From assembly GCF_005869225.1 (NCBI RefSeq), contig NZ_SWFP01000008.1:186001-250000 (forward strand): DNA of 64,000 nt. Reading direction: 5' to 3'. This DNA comes from Dyadobacter bucti (GTDB taxonomy: Bacteria; Bacteroidota; Bacteroidia; Cytophagales; Spirosomataceae). The position numbers and the translations under genes were made by a program. The notes below the pieces were generated by a model that worked only from the letters and a program-made list of their open reading frames with translations, searched no databases and was not told where the DNA came from. Below, one piece after another: positions 1 through 8,472 of this stretch; position 1 is the stretch's first letter, and each line of letters opens with the position of its first letter.

Positions 1-6
1 AATACG

Positions 7-849
7 ATGAAATTATTTCCATTAACCCGCATGCTTTTGGCCGTGGGATTTCTGCTGGCAGTCAGCATTTCCTGCTCTGACGATGACGACACGCCTGATC
101 CGGTAGAGACATTCGACATTCAGGAAAAAGACAGTAAAGCCGGGAAGGTTTTAACTGACAAAGACGGAAAAACGCTGTACTTTTTCACAAAAGATGTTGC
201 CGGAATGTCCGCCTGCTCCGGTAACTGCCTTGCCAACTGGCCAGTATTTACCGTCGCGAACCCCAAGTTGGGCGCAGGATTAAATGCGGCGGATTTCGGA
301 ACAATCACACGGGCAGAGGGCGGAACGCAGGTAACTTACAAAGGCTGGCCATTGTATTATTTCAAAAATGATGCAGCGGCCGGAGATGTGAACGGTGAAA
401 ATGTGGGTGGTATATGGTTTGTTGCCCGCACGAGCTACTCTTTGATGCTGGGTAATGCGCAGCTGGTAGGCAATGATGGCAAATCGTATAAATCGGACTA
501 TACCGAAGGAACGGGAGAAACTCAATTCTTGGTTGATGACCTCGGTCGCACGCTTTATGCTTTCGCAAACGATAAAAAGAATAAAAACAATTTTACCAAG
601 CCAGATTTCAGCAATGATGCTGTTTGGCCGGTATACACCGCCGAGTTGAAAGATATACCATCTGCAATTGACAAAACACTTTTCGGTGTGATCGATGTTT
701 TTGGTAAAAAACAACTTACCTACAAAGGCTGGCCATTATATTATTTTGGATTAGATGCGATGGTTCGTGGTGCTACCAAGGGGGTTAGCGTTCCGAGGCC
801 GGGAGTCTGGCCAATTGTCAATAAGGATTCACCAAATGCGCCTGACTAA
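7..849 (+). CDS. Lipoprotein with secreted COG4315-type repeats
   Basis: A 280-residue exported lipoprotein. The N-terminus has a charged start, a hydrophobic core and a lipobox ending in Cys (SISC), followed by an Asp-rich stretch (SDDDD). The mature part holds two copies of a repeat of about 110 residues. Each copy begins with a segment like GKTLYFF or GRTLYAF and contains the phrase TYKGWPLYYF, the hallmark of the COG4315 / Lipoprotein_15 family (predicted secreted repeat, YxFxxD-like). The family has no firm biochemical role; some members sit beside cytochrome or redox genes, which is not the case here. The ATG at position 7 fits the signal peptide, but upstream DNA is outside the window. 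A clear terminator follows. Family is confident, function unknown. Confidence 0.8.
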   Translation: MKLFPLTRMLLAVGFLLAVSISCSDDDDTPDPVETFDIQEKDSKAGKVLTDKDGKTLYFFTKDVAGMSACSGNCLANWPVFTVANPKLGAGLNAADFGTITRAEGGTQVTYKGWPLYYFKNDAAAGDVNGENVGGIWFVARTSYSLMLGNAQLVGNDGKSYKSDYTEGTGETQFLVDDLGRTLYAFANDKKNKNNFTKPDFSNDAVWPVYTAELKDIPSAIDKTLFGVIDVFGKKQLTYKGWPLYYFGLDAMVRGATKGVSVPRPGVWPIVNKDSPNAPD

Positions 850-873
850 ATTGCAATTTGTTACAAAGTAATG

Positions 874-908
874 AAAAGTGGCTTTCCGCATGGATCGCCA
901 CTTTTTTA
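874..908. terminator. Rho-independent terminator, probably bidirectional
   Basis: AAAAGTGGC (874-882) pairs with GCCACTTTT (897-905), and a T run follows. The A run on the left arm would give a T run on the other strand. It sits between the convergent lipoprotein and aminotransferase genes. Confidence 0.75.
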
Positions 909-933
909 GTGAACGGCCTTAAAATTACATTGT

Positions 934-1764
934 TTACCTGCCCCAGCCGGTGATCAGGTTTTCGAATTTTTCCTGCAGAAAGAGTGTACGTTTTCCCGCC
1001 AGTCCATCCGCCACAGGCAGTTCGCCGATCTGAACTACTGGCATTACCCACTTAGTTGTGCTTGTTGTGAAAATCTCATCCGCGGTTACCACTTCTCTGT
1101 AAGTCACCGGACGCACTTCTATCTCAAAATCCGATGCGGCGAGTTCCAACACAACCCGGCGCGTAATCCCATTTAAAATATTGCGGTCAGAGGTAATCAG
1201 CTTGTCCCCGCTGAAAATAAAAATATTGCTTCTGGTAAGCTCGCTCACTTCTCCGTCCTTGTGAAACAACAGATCGGCTGCCTGCTGCCTTCGCATTTCT
1301 TCCGCCATGAGCACCATGTGTACGTAGTTCGTAGTTTTGACCTCCGGCAGGTCACGCACATATTCGTAAGGCAGTACTTTTATTCCTTTCAGCCTCCCCG
1401 CGGGATTATCCTGCGGAAGCGGCTCCGTCCGAATCAGGAAATTAGGTTCTACGACATTTACACTATCCGGCGCATACCCGCCCGTCAGTACAAAGCGAAA
1501 AGCAACTTCGTTTTCACCCGACATGGCCAGTAAGTCCGCCAGTACTTTTTCGGTTTCCCCCTGCGTGGCAGGCAAAGTCAGTTTGAGCAAACGGGCCGAA
1601 TTTTCAAATCGCTGCCAGTAATCATTCCATCGGAACGGTACGCCATTGTATGTCCTGAAATAATCAAATAATCCAAAACCGCGCAGCAGTCCCAGGTCGT
1701 TCGTTTTGAAAACAGGGCTGTCAATTGGTAAGATCTCCCCGTTGAAATATTGATAAAAAGGCAT
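934..1764 (-). CDS. Class IV aminotransferase (BCAT / aminodeoxychorismate lyase family)
   Basis: A 276-residue PLP enzyme of fold type IV. The start (YFNGEILP, then a GLLRGFGLFDYFRTYNG stretch) and the Lys in KTTNYVHMVL, which would be the Schiff-base lysine, are typical. A late segment (SELTRSNIFIF) also matches the family. Members include branched-chain aminotransferase, D-amino acid aminotransferase and 4-amino-4-deoxychorismate lyase (PabC). The length is closest to the lyase and D-aminotransferase groups, but sequence alone does not settle the substrate. No pab or ilv genes are nearby. It converges on the lipoprotein gene and is divergent from the polyprenyl synthase. Confidence 0.8.
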   Translation of the reverse strand: MPFYQYFNGEILPIDSPVFKTNDLGLLRGFGLFDYFRTYNGVPFRWNDYWQRFENSARLLKLTLPATQGETEKVLADLLAMSGENEVAFRFVLTGGYAPDSVNVVEPNFLIRTEPLPQDNPAGRLKGIKVLPYEYVRDLPEVKTTNYVHMVLMAEEMRRQQAADLLFHKDGEVSELTRSNIFIFSGDKLITSDRNILNGITRRVVLELAASDFEIEVRPVTYREVVTADEIFTTSTTKWVMPVVQIGELPVADGLAGKRTLFLQEKFENLITGWGR

Positions 1765-1800
1765 ACAACTGATCGGTTAAATACAATGCGCACTGAATCC

Positions 1801-1808
1801 CAAATATA
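1801..1808 (-). promoter_or_regulatory. Putative -7 element for the aminotransferase gene
   Basis: On the minus strand this reads TATATTTG, a full match to the Bacteroidota -7 consensus TAnnTTTG, 37 bp before the start codon. No good TTG -33 element was found, so support is partial. Confidence 0.35.
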
Positions 1809-1946
1809 TTGAAATGTTCGCGTTTACTTCGGAATCACCGGAAACCGGACATTTTTTCCTATTTTGCAAACATCTCCGAACTGGAAAACCGTTATCCTTA
1901 AATCTCGCAGGAACTGTGATTAGCGCAGCTCTTTATTATACTTCGA

Positions 1947-2921
1947 ATGATTAACCCTGAACAATTACTCCAGAAACTGCAAACCGAGTTCGATCAGCAT
2001 GTTTATGGTGAAAATCCCGCAGAACTATACGAGCCTATCAAATACATCATGTCCCTGGGCGGTAAACGCTTTCGGCCGCTGCTCACGCTGCTGGCGGCCT
2101 CTATCTATACAAACGAGTGGGAAAAGGCGCTGAAACCGGCGATGGCCGTAGAGGTTTTTCACAATTTCACTTTGATGCACGATGATATTATGGACCAGGC
2201 ACCGCTCAGGCGCGGAAATCCGACCGTACATCAAAAATGGAATGCCAACACTGCAATATTGTCGGGAGATGTAATGTTGATCAAAGCCTATGACCTCCTG
2301 CTGGATATACCGAAAGAGCAGCTTCGCAGGGTATTGTCGCGCTTCAACCAAACCGCGGCGGAGGTTTGTGAGGGTCAGCAGCTGGACATGAATTTCGAGA
2401 CACGCTGGGATGTTACCGAAGAAGAATATCTTGGCATGATCCGTCTTAAAACATCGGTTTTACTTGGTTTTGCAATGGAACTGGGAGGGATCGTAGGTGG
2501 TGCAGATGATCATTCAACGCAGTTGTTATACGCCGCCGGAGAAAATATGGGGATCGGGTTTCAGCTCAAAGATGACCTCCTGGATGTGTACGGAGACCCT
2601 TCCAAGTTCGGGAAACAGGTAGGCGGTGATATTATTTCCAATAAAAAGACTTTCCTGCTGATTGAAGCACTTTCCAAGGCAACGGGAGAAACAAAAATTG
2701 AACTGGAAAAATGGATCTCCCTGAAAACTTTCGACAAAAGTGAAAAAGTGGAGGCGGTCAGCGCTATTTACGAGACATTGGATATACGTACTTTTACAGG
2801 ACAAAAGATCCGCGAATATTTCACGCGCGGTATCAGCAGCCTTGAACAACTTAACATCAGCAGCGAACGGAAAGAGCCGCTACTGGAATTTGTCCACAAG
2901 CTGGTCGACCGAGAAAATTAA
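1947..2921 (+). CDS. Polyprenyl diphosphate synthase
   Basis: A 324-residue trans-isoprenyl diphosphate synthase. It condenses isopentenyl diphosphate with an allylic diphosphate to make a longer prenyl chain, in the cytoplasm. Visible motifs are GGKRFRP (38-44), the first Asp-rich motif DDIMD (79-83) followed by RRG, and the second motif DDLLD (about 209-213). Chain length (geranylgeranyl versus octaprenyl for menaquinone) depends on residues before the first motif and cannot be settled by eye. The residues before DDIMD are FTLMH, without an obvious bulky block specific to farnesyl synthase. The rhomboid gene starts 46 bp downstream, so the two may be cotranscribed. The ATG at 1947 gives a normal family N-terminus. 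Confidence 0.9.
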   Translation: MINPEQLLQKLQTEFDQHVYGENPAELYEPIKYIMSLGGKRFRPLLTLLAASIYTNEWEKALKPAMAVEVFHNFTLMHDDIMDQAPLRRGNPTVHQKWNANTAILSGDVMLIKAYDLLLDIPKEQLRRVLSRFNQTAAEVCEGQQLDMNFETRWDVTEEEYLGMIRLKTSVLLGFAMELGGIVGGADDHSTQLLYAAGENMGIGFQLKDDLLDVYGDPSKFGKQVGGDIISNKKTFLLIEALSKATGETKIELEKWISLKTFDKSEKVEAVSAIYETLDIRTFTGQKIREYFTRGISSLEQLNISSERKEPLLEFVHKLVDREN

Positions 2922-2967
2922 TTAACCGGGCCGGCTATTTTTAAATTAGATAAAACAGATAAAAACC

Positions 2968-3588
2968 ATGTCAATTACCCTCATACTTGTGATCATTACC
3001 TGCGGGATCAGTTATTATGCTTTTAATAACCCCAGCCTGATGGAAAAGCTGATCCTGAATCCCTACAAAGTAACCAAACGCAATGAGTACTACCGATTTG
3101 TGACATCCGGATTTGTTCACGCTGATTTCGGGCACCTGATCTTCAATATGCTCAGTTTGTGGTTTGTAGGAGAAGGCATTGAGCGGCTTTTCTCAATGCT
3201 TTTCGGCCCGAACGGTTCTATTTATTACCTGTTCCTGTACATCGTCGGGATCATCGTGTCGGATATCCCCACGTTCCTGAAACATCGTAACAGTTCAAAC
3301 TACAACTCTCTGGGTGCGTCGGGCGGCGTTTCGGCGGTTCTTTTTGCAGCTATTCTGTATGCACCGCTGATGAGTATATGCCTCTACTTTTTTATATGTA
3401 TGCCCGGATTTATCTTCGGACTGCTGTTTTTAGGCTATTCTTTTTATGAATCCAAAAGAGGTACAAGCTATGTAAACCACAGCGCGCACATGTTCGGCGC
3501 TATTTTCGGAATGGTGTTTATGGCTATTGTTTATCCGAGTGCGGTACCGCAATTTTTTGCACAGATCCTGAGCTGGAGACTATTTTAA
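2968..3588 (+). CDS. Rhomboid family intramembrane serine protease
   Basis: A 206-residue polytopic membrane protein. The hallmarks of active rhomboids are present: HADFGHLIFNML (conserved H and N in the early helix), the catalytic Ser in GASGGV, and the second catalytic residue as His in NHSAHMFGAIFG. Rhomboids cleave membrane proteins within the bilayer; the substrate here is unknown. There is no extra soluble domain, so it is a minimal bacterial type. The stop codon overlaps the end of the convergent phosphatidylserine decarboxylase gene by 9 bp, leaving no room for a separate terminator. Assignment is firm at family level only. Confidence 0.85.
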   Translation: MSITLILVIITCGISYYAFNNPSLMEKLILNPYKVTKRNEYYRFVTSGFVHADFGHLIFNMLSLWFVGEGIERLFSMLFGPNGSIYYLFLYIVGIIVSDIPTFLKHRNSSNYNSLGASGGVSAVLFAAILYAPLMSICLYFFICMPGFIFGLLFLGYSFYESKRGTSYVNHSAHMFGAIFGMVFMAIVYPSAVPQFFAQILSWRLF

Positions 3589-4239
3589 TTCCGCCAGCAC
3601 GGTAATACTACCAACAGTCTTATCCTGAAGATTAACCTTTATTTCTGCGTCGAGAGGCAGGAAGATATCGACTCTTGAGCCAAACTTGATAAAACCCATC
3701 TCCGTACTCTGCTCTACTTTGTCGCCTTCTTTCACGTACCAGCGGATACGCCGTGCGGCAGCTCCTGCGATCTGACGGAATAAAATATCAACGCCCTCAA
3801 TGGTACGGATTACAATTGTTGTACGCTCATTGTCGGTACTTGATTTGGGGTGCCAGGCAACAAGATAAAGCCCGGGATGGTATTTAAAATACTGAATTAC
3901 CCCGCTGATCGGGTTCCAGTTGATATGCACATTGAGCGGTGACATAAATATGCTGATCTGCCTCCTCGGGCCTTTGAAATACTCATTTTCTACAATTTCC
4001 TCGATCACCACCACTTTTCCGTCACAGGGAGCAACGATCTGGCGGTCGCTTTTATGGACGGTTCTTTTCGGAACACGGAAAAATTGCACGACAAGCAGAA
4101 AAACAAAGATACTAGCCACCAGCACAATACGTGGGATCCAGTAGCCTTCCGGAAGAAGAAAACGGATACCCAAATTGATCAATATCAATACGATGGCTGT
4201 TACCGCCATTATTGTATATCCTTCTCTGTGCAATTTCAT
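3580..4239 (-). CDS. psd: Phosphatidylserine decarboxylase (short type)
   Basis: A 219-residue member of the short phosphatidylserine/archaetidylserine decarboxylase group. The enzyme converts phosphatidylserine to phosphatidylethanolamine, the main membrane lipid of this phylum. Two hydrophobic segments fill the N-terminus (about 8-50). The motif FGSRVD near the C-terminus contains the Gly-Ser bond where these proenzymes cleave themselves to form the pyruvoyl cofactor. The MSPLNVHINWNP stretch is also typical. Its stop overlaps the convergent rhomboid gene by 9 bp. The terminator upstream separates it from secA, so it probably has its own promoter. Confidence 0.9.
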   Translation of the reverse strand: MKLHREGYTIMAVTAIVLILINLGIRFLLPEGYWIPRIVLVASIFVFLLVVQFFRVPKRTVHKSDRQIVAPCDGKVVVIEEIVENEYFKGPRRQISIFMSPLNVHINWNPISGVIQYFKYHPGLYLVAWHPKSSTDNERTTIVIRTIEGVDILFRQIAGAAARRIRWYVKEGDKVEQSTEMGFIKFGSRVDIFLPLDAEIKVNLQDKTVGSITVLAELK

Positions 4240-4310
4240 CTAGTGTAAGTTTCGTTTAAAAATGGCCTTTAAAATACAAATATCGTATAAATACTGATTT
4301 ACTTTCAATC

Positions 4311-4358
4311 AAAAAGGCCCTGCCAACCCGTTTTGGGAAGGCAGGGCCAAGTTTTTTC
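4311..4358. terminator. Strong bidirectional terminator between secA and psd
   Basis: GGCCCTGCC (4316-4324) pairs with GGCAGGGCC (4340-4348), with an inner CCC/GGG pairing in the loop. A run of A lies on the left and a run of T on the right, so it can end transcription both ways. For secA (minus strand) it lies 26 bp past the stop codon. Confidence 0.85.
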
Positions 4359-4383
4359 AGAAAACAGTTAAGAAATTCACTGG

Positions 4384-7300
4384 CTACTCAATCACCACAC
4401 AATCCCCATTCTTCACTTCGTGCTCAACCTTTTTAAATTTAACATCCCTTAAAATACGTCCGTCACGGTATTGAACGGAAACTTTCTGATTTCTGTCCGC
4501 AATCTTGATCGTCCTTACAGGCTGGGTCTTTGTAGTGGATTCCATCTGGCGACCGTATTCATTTGGGCCGTCAAGTTCCGGCGTTTCGAATTCCTCTTCA
4601 CGGTTGGTATGCAACGCAGGTGCAGGCGCCGGGCGACGTACCGTCTGTTGAACCGCCGTAGCAGGAACCGCTTCTTCCTGAGGGATATCTGCCTTCATCA
4701 GGAACGAAATCATGTCGAAATTTACTTTGCTCAAAAAGCGTTTGAACAATTCAACAGATTCAAATTTATAGATCAGTAATGGATCTTTCTGTTCGAACAC
4801 GGCATTCTGAACGGATTGCTTCAAATCGTCCATCTCGCGCAAATGCTCTTTCCACTCCTGATCGATCAACGAAAGTACAATCGCTTTTTCCATTTCGTGC
4901 GTGATTTCACGGCCCTCATTTTCAAGAGCCTTTTTGAGACCAACCACAACGCCCGTTTGCCTGATACCATCGCTAAACGGAATCATGATTTCGGTAATCG
5001 TGCCACCGCGCTCTGCGTGGATAGATCCGAGTACCGGAAGGGCTTTTTGGGAAATAGCCGAATTTTTTTCCTGATACTGCTTTTCCGCAGCTTCATAGAG
5101 TTTTTGAGAACGATCGGCTGGTTTGAAAGCAGCATATTCATGCTCGGTATATGGCAGTTCCATTCCCAGCGTGGTAATAGCCGCCAGTTCCAGTTCGGCA
5201 TAAGTACCAGCTGTGCTTACCAGCTCATCGCAAACATCATATAAAGTATTGGCTATATCCACCGCCAGACGTTCTCCGAAAAGCGCATTGCGGCGACGTG
5301 TATAAATCGCATCACGCTGATAGTTCATGACATCGTCATATTCCAGCAAGCGCTTCCGCATACCAAAGTTGTTTTCTTCTACTTTTTTCTGAGCACGCTC
5401 GATCGATTTCGTGATCATGCCGCTCTGGATCACTTCTCCCTCTTCCAGCCCCATCCGGTCCATTACCTTCGCCATCCGGTCGGACCCGAACAAACGCATC
5501 AGGTTATCTTCCAGCGAAACGAAGAATTGAGATGAACCCGGGTCACCCTGACGTCCCGAACGACCTCTCAACTGCCTGTCGACACGGCGGCTTTCGTGGC
5601 GCTCCGTACCGATAATGGCAAGACCGCCCGCCTGTTTGGATTCCGGTGTCAGTTTTATATCCGTACCACGGCCGGCCATGTTCGTCGCGATAGTCACAGT
5701 ACCGGGCTTACCAGCTTCGGCAACAACTTCCGCTTCTTTCTGATGTTGCTTTGCGTTCAGTACCTGGTGCTGAATTTTACGCAGTGTAAGCATCCGGCTG
5801 ATGATCTCGGAATTTTCAACCGAAGTTGTACCGACCAAAACAGGCCTTCCGGCTTCAACCAGCTCTACGATCTCATCTGTTACCGCATTGTATTTCTCAC
5901 GTACCGAACGGTAAACTTTATCCTCATGATCTTTACGGACCGCACTCACATTCGTTGGAATGGATACTACGTCCAGTTTGTAAATTTCCCAGAACTCGCC
6001 CGCTTCCGTTTCCGCAGTACCCGTCATACCAGCCAGCTTGTGGTACATACGAAAGTAATTCTGCAGGGTTACGGTCGCATAAGTTTGCGTAGCATCTTCA
6101 ACCCTTACACTTTCCTTCGCTTCAATCGCCTGATGCAGACCATCGGAGTAGCGACGGCCATCCATAATACGACCGGTCTGTTCATCAACGATCTTTACCT
6201 TTCCGTCCATGATCACGTATTCCACATCTTTTTCAAAAAGCGTGAATGCTTTCAAAAGCTGGTTTACTGTATGGATACGGGCGGTTTTTACAGAATAATC
6301 ACGGATGAGGGCTTCTTTTTTCAAGATTCGCTCCTGCTCTGTGAGTGAAGGATCTTTTTCAATCACATCCAGATCGACAGCGATATCCGGTAAAATGAAG
6401 AAATTGGTTTCATCAGATTCTCCTGTCAGGAAATCGATCCCTTTTTCTGTTAGCTCAATGCTGTTGTGACGCTCATCAATAGTAAAATAAAGAGGTGCAT
6501 CGGCCACCGGCATTAATTTCTGATTTTCGGCCAGGTGTATTGACTCCGATTCCTGCATCAATGCTTTGATCCCCGATTCACTCAGGTACTTGATCAAAGG
6601 CTTGTATTTTGGCATACCTCTATGTGCCCTGAACAATGCAAGCGCTCCTTCTTTTTTATCACCGGCAGCGATTTTTTTCTTCGCATCATTCAGAAAATCC
6701 ATGGCCAGTTTTTTCTGAGCCTCTACAATCCTGGCTACACGTGGCTTTAATTCAAGATACTCCTGCTCGTCGCCGCGAGGTACCGGGCCGCTGATGATCA
6801 AAGGTGTACGTGCATCATCGATCAACACGGAGTCAACCTCATCGACCATCGCGAAATGATGCTTGCGCTGAACGAGTTCTTCGGGCGTTCGTGACATATT
6901 GTCACGGAGGTAATCAAAACCGAACTCATTATTGGTACCGTAGGTAAGGTCCGCTTTGTAAGCATTTCTGCGGGCAACGGTATTAGGTTGGTGGCGGTCG
7001 ATACAATCGACACTCATGCCGTGGAACTCAAAAAGAGGCGCATTCCACTCCGCATCACGCTTGGCTAGATAGTCGTTGACGGTTACAATGTGAACTCCTT
7101 GTCCGGCCAGGGCATTAAGGAAAGCCGGCAGGGTTGCTACCAATGTTTTACCTTCACCCGTTGCCATTTCAGAAATTTTCCCCTGGTGCAAAACCACACC
7201 ACCAATCAGCTGAACGTCATAATGTAACATGCTCCATTTGATAGGCTGGCCGATCACATCCCAGGTCGTGTTCCAGAATGCCTTGTCTCCCTCAATCGTC

Positions 7301-7731
7301 ACGTGTGATTTTCTGGTGGCTATTTCACGGTCAAAAAACGAAGCAGTTACTTCGATTTTTTCATTATCCTTGAAACGGCGTGCGGTGTCCTTTACTATTG
7401 CAAATGCCTTTGGAAGAATATCCAGAAGAACCCTTTCAAGCTCTTTATTCCGATCCAGTTCCAGGGCATCGATTTTTTTAAAGATAGCTTCCTTGCTGTC
7501 CACATTCGGCTCGTCGTTTGCTTGTTGTCTCAAAGCGGCAATCTGATCGTCGATAGATTGAAGTTGATTAGCAATATGCTGTTTCAGACCTTCAGACTGA
7601 GCACGTAATTCATCATTGGTGAGCGAGGCCAGCAAGGCGTATTCGGCATTCACTTTATCAACATACGGGGTTAACTCCTTTAAATCCCGTTCTGATTTTG
7701 TACCAAATAGCTTCGAAAATATTTTAAACAT
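4384..7731 (-). CDS. secA: Preprotein translocase ATPase SecA
   Basis: The motor ATPase of the Sec pathway, which pushes unfolded proteins through SecYEG. The protein has 1115 residues, longer than the roughly 900 of E. coli. Walker A is MATGEGKT at 189-196, later than in E. coli because about 80-90 extra residues (roughly 50-140) lie in the N-terminal part; a longer SecA is common in this phylum. Walker B/DEAD is MVDEVDSVLIDDART, and the helicase-like second domain carries NMAGRGTDIKL and RQLRGRSGRQGDPG. The C-terminus ends in charged residues, with no Cys-rich zinc motif (CxCxxGxxxxxC) visible. It stands alone between two promoter/terminator regions and is a housekeeping gene. Confidence 0.98.
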   Translation of the reverse strand: MFKIFSKLFGTKSERDLKELTPYVDKVNAEYALLASLTNDELRAQSEGLKQHIANQLQSIDDQIAALRQQANDEPNVDSKEAIFKKIDALELDRNKELERVLLDILPKAFAIVKDTARRFKDNEKIEVTASFFDREIATRKSHVTIEGDKAFWNTTWDVIGQPIKWSMLHYDVQLIGGVVLHQGKISEMATGEGKTLVATLPAFLNALAGQGVHIVTVNDYLAKRDAEWNAPLFEFHGMSVDCIDRHQPNTVARRNAYKADLTYGTNNEFGFDYLRDNMSRTPEELVQRKHHFAMVDEVDSVLIDDARTPLIISGPVPRGDEQEYLELKPRVARIVEAQKKLAMDFLNDAKKKIAAGDKKEGALALFRAHRGMPKYKPLIKYLSESGIKALMQESESIHLAENQKLMPVADAPLYFTIDERHNSIELTEKGIDFLTGESDETNFFILPDIAVDLDVIEKDPSLTEQERILKKEALIRDYSVKTARIHTVNQLLKAFTLFEKDVEYVIMDGKVKIVDEQTGRIMDGRRYSDGLHQAIEAKESVRVEDATQTYATVTLQNYFRMYHKLAGMTGTAETEAGEFWEIYKLDVVSIPTNVSAVRKDHEDKVYRSVREKYNAVTDEIVELVEAGRPVLVGTTSVENSEIISRMLTLRKIQHQVLNAKQHQKEAEVVAEAGKPGTVTIATNMAGRGTDIKLTPESKQAGGLAIIGTERHESRRVDRQLRGRSGRQGDPGSSQFFVSLEDNLMRLFGSDRMAKVMDRMGLEEGEVIQSGMITKSIERAQKKVEENNFGMRKRLLEYDDVMNYQRDAIYTRRRNALFGERLAVDIANTLYDVCDELVSTAGTYAELELAAITTLGMELPYTEHEYAAFKPADRSQKLYEAAEKQYQEKNSAISQKALPVLGSIHAERGGTITEIMIPFSDGIRQTGVVVGLKKALENEGREITHEMEKAIVLSLIDQEWKEHLREMDDLKQSVQNAVFEQKDPLLIYKFESVELFKRFLSKVNFDMISFLMKADIPQEEAVPATAVQQTVRRPAPAPALHTNREEEFETPELDGPNEYGRQMESTTKTQPVRTIKIADRNQKVSVQYRDGRILRDVKFKKVEHEVKNGDCVVIE

Positions 7732-7831
7732 GACTTTTTATATAATGTTTTAATCGTTCATTTTATTCAAAAATATTGAGCCTGCATCCGTTCTGATGTC
7801 AGTTTGTCAGCAAAGCTATCATTTTCAACCT

Positions 7832-7864
7832 CAAAGGTAATTCATTGACCATACTATTCTGCAA
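7832..7864 (-). promoter_or_regulatory. Putative secA promoter
   Basis: Read on the minus strand: TTG (7864-7862), a 22-bp spacer, then TACCTTTG (7839-7832). Both elements match the Bacteroidota consensus TTG / TAnnTTTG. The predicted leader is about 95 nt, long enough for regulation, although no specific structure was recognised. Confidence 0.5.
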
Positions 7865-8043
7865 CATCTTTAAGAATCCTAATAGAACTCTAATTTTTTT
7901 GTAACCATTTTCAAAACATGCCCTTTCCGGCAATCCATGACCACACATGTCAACTTCTGACCATCCTTAATCACCAAAATCCGCCCAACTTCACTTCCAG
8001 GAACCGTTTGTAAAGAAAAAATAGCCTACTTGGTAATACATAG

Positions 8044-8051
8044 TACCTTTG
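8044..8051 (+). promoter_or_regulatory. Putative -7 element for the PspC-domain gene
   Basis: TACCTTTG, a full TAnnTTTG match, lies 27 bp before the start codon. The nearest TTG (8030-8032) is only 11 bp upstream, too close to be a convincing -33 element. Confidence 0.4.
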
Positions 8052-8078
8052 AATCAACAATAACAAAACGCAATAGCC

Positions 8079-8312
8079 ATGAACAGCAATAGATTATTTC
8101 GCAATACCAATAACAAGATGATTGGTGGTGTAGCTTCCGGCCTGGCCGACTACTTCCAAATTGATGTCACAATCGTAAGGGTACTTTTCGTAATGGCAAT
8201 TTTTATCCCATTTTCGTTCCCGATCGTATTGTTCTATATCATTCTCTGGATCGTGATGCCGGACATTGCAAAGCAGCCTAAATCATTGGAGGAAAGGCAT
8301 ATTTCCTCATAA
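8079..8312 (+). CDS. Small PspC-domain membrane protein
   Basis: A 77-residue protein of the PspC family (phage-shock protein C). The N-terminal KMIGGVASGLADYFQIDVTI motif is typical, followed by one or two membrane helices rich in Ile, Phe and Val and ending in LWIVMPD. In proteobacteria PspC senses membrane stress with PspB. Here there is no pspA or pspB beside it, so only the domain, not the pathway, can be stated. It is monocistronic: its own -7 element lies upstream and a strong terminator follows. Confidence 0.85.
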   Translation: MNSNRLFRNTNNKMIGGVASGLADYFQIDVTIVRVLFVMAIFIPFSFPIVLFYIILWIVMPDIAKQPKSLEERHISS

Positions 8313-8347
8313 AATTAAAGGCTCCATCAGTAAAAGTCAGGTAGTTG

Positions 8348-8392
8348 CAAACCGCAGGAAAACAAATTTCTGCGGTTTGTTGTTTTACTTTT
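8348..8392 (+). terminator. Terminator after the PspC gene
   Basis: A perfect 10-bp stem, CAAACCGCAG (8348-8357) with CTGCGGTTTG (8370-8379), is followed by a T-rich tract. Confidence 0.8.
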
Positions 8393-8412
8393 AATTGCTA
8401 CTTTTACCTATG

Positions 8413-8426
8413 GTATGCAGGCATAC
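8413..8426. promoter_or_regulatory. Palindromic operator upstream of fadA
   Basis: GTATGC-AG-GCATAC is a perfect 6-bp inverted repeat around a 2-bp spacer, 46 bp before the thiolase start. The same palindrome occurs upstream of fadE (14857-14870) and, with one mismatch, upstream of marR-fadN (49164-49177). It is the likely binding site of the MarR regulator encoded at 48619-49098; that link is inferred. Confidence 0.7.
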
Positions 8427-8472
8427 TACTTCAATATTCCCCCTTTTTTCGTTGACCTAAAACCACATTAAT

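Larger units (their letters stand above)
7732..8078. other. Divergent intergenic region between secA and the PspC gene
   Basis: This 347-bp AT-rich stretch holds a putative promoter for each flanking gene (listed separately). I see no ORF, tRNA or repeat in the rest. Confidence 0.6.

Noticed and set aside
5596..6348. 250-residue open frame on the plus strand inside secA
   Set aside because: It is fully antisense to secA, has biased composition and no recognisable motif; it is a shadow of the conserved minus-strand gene.
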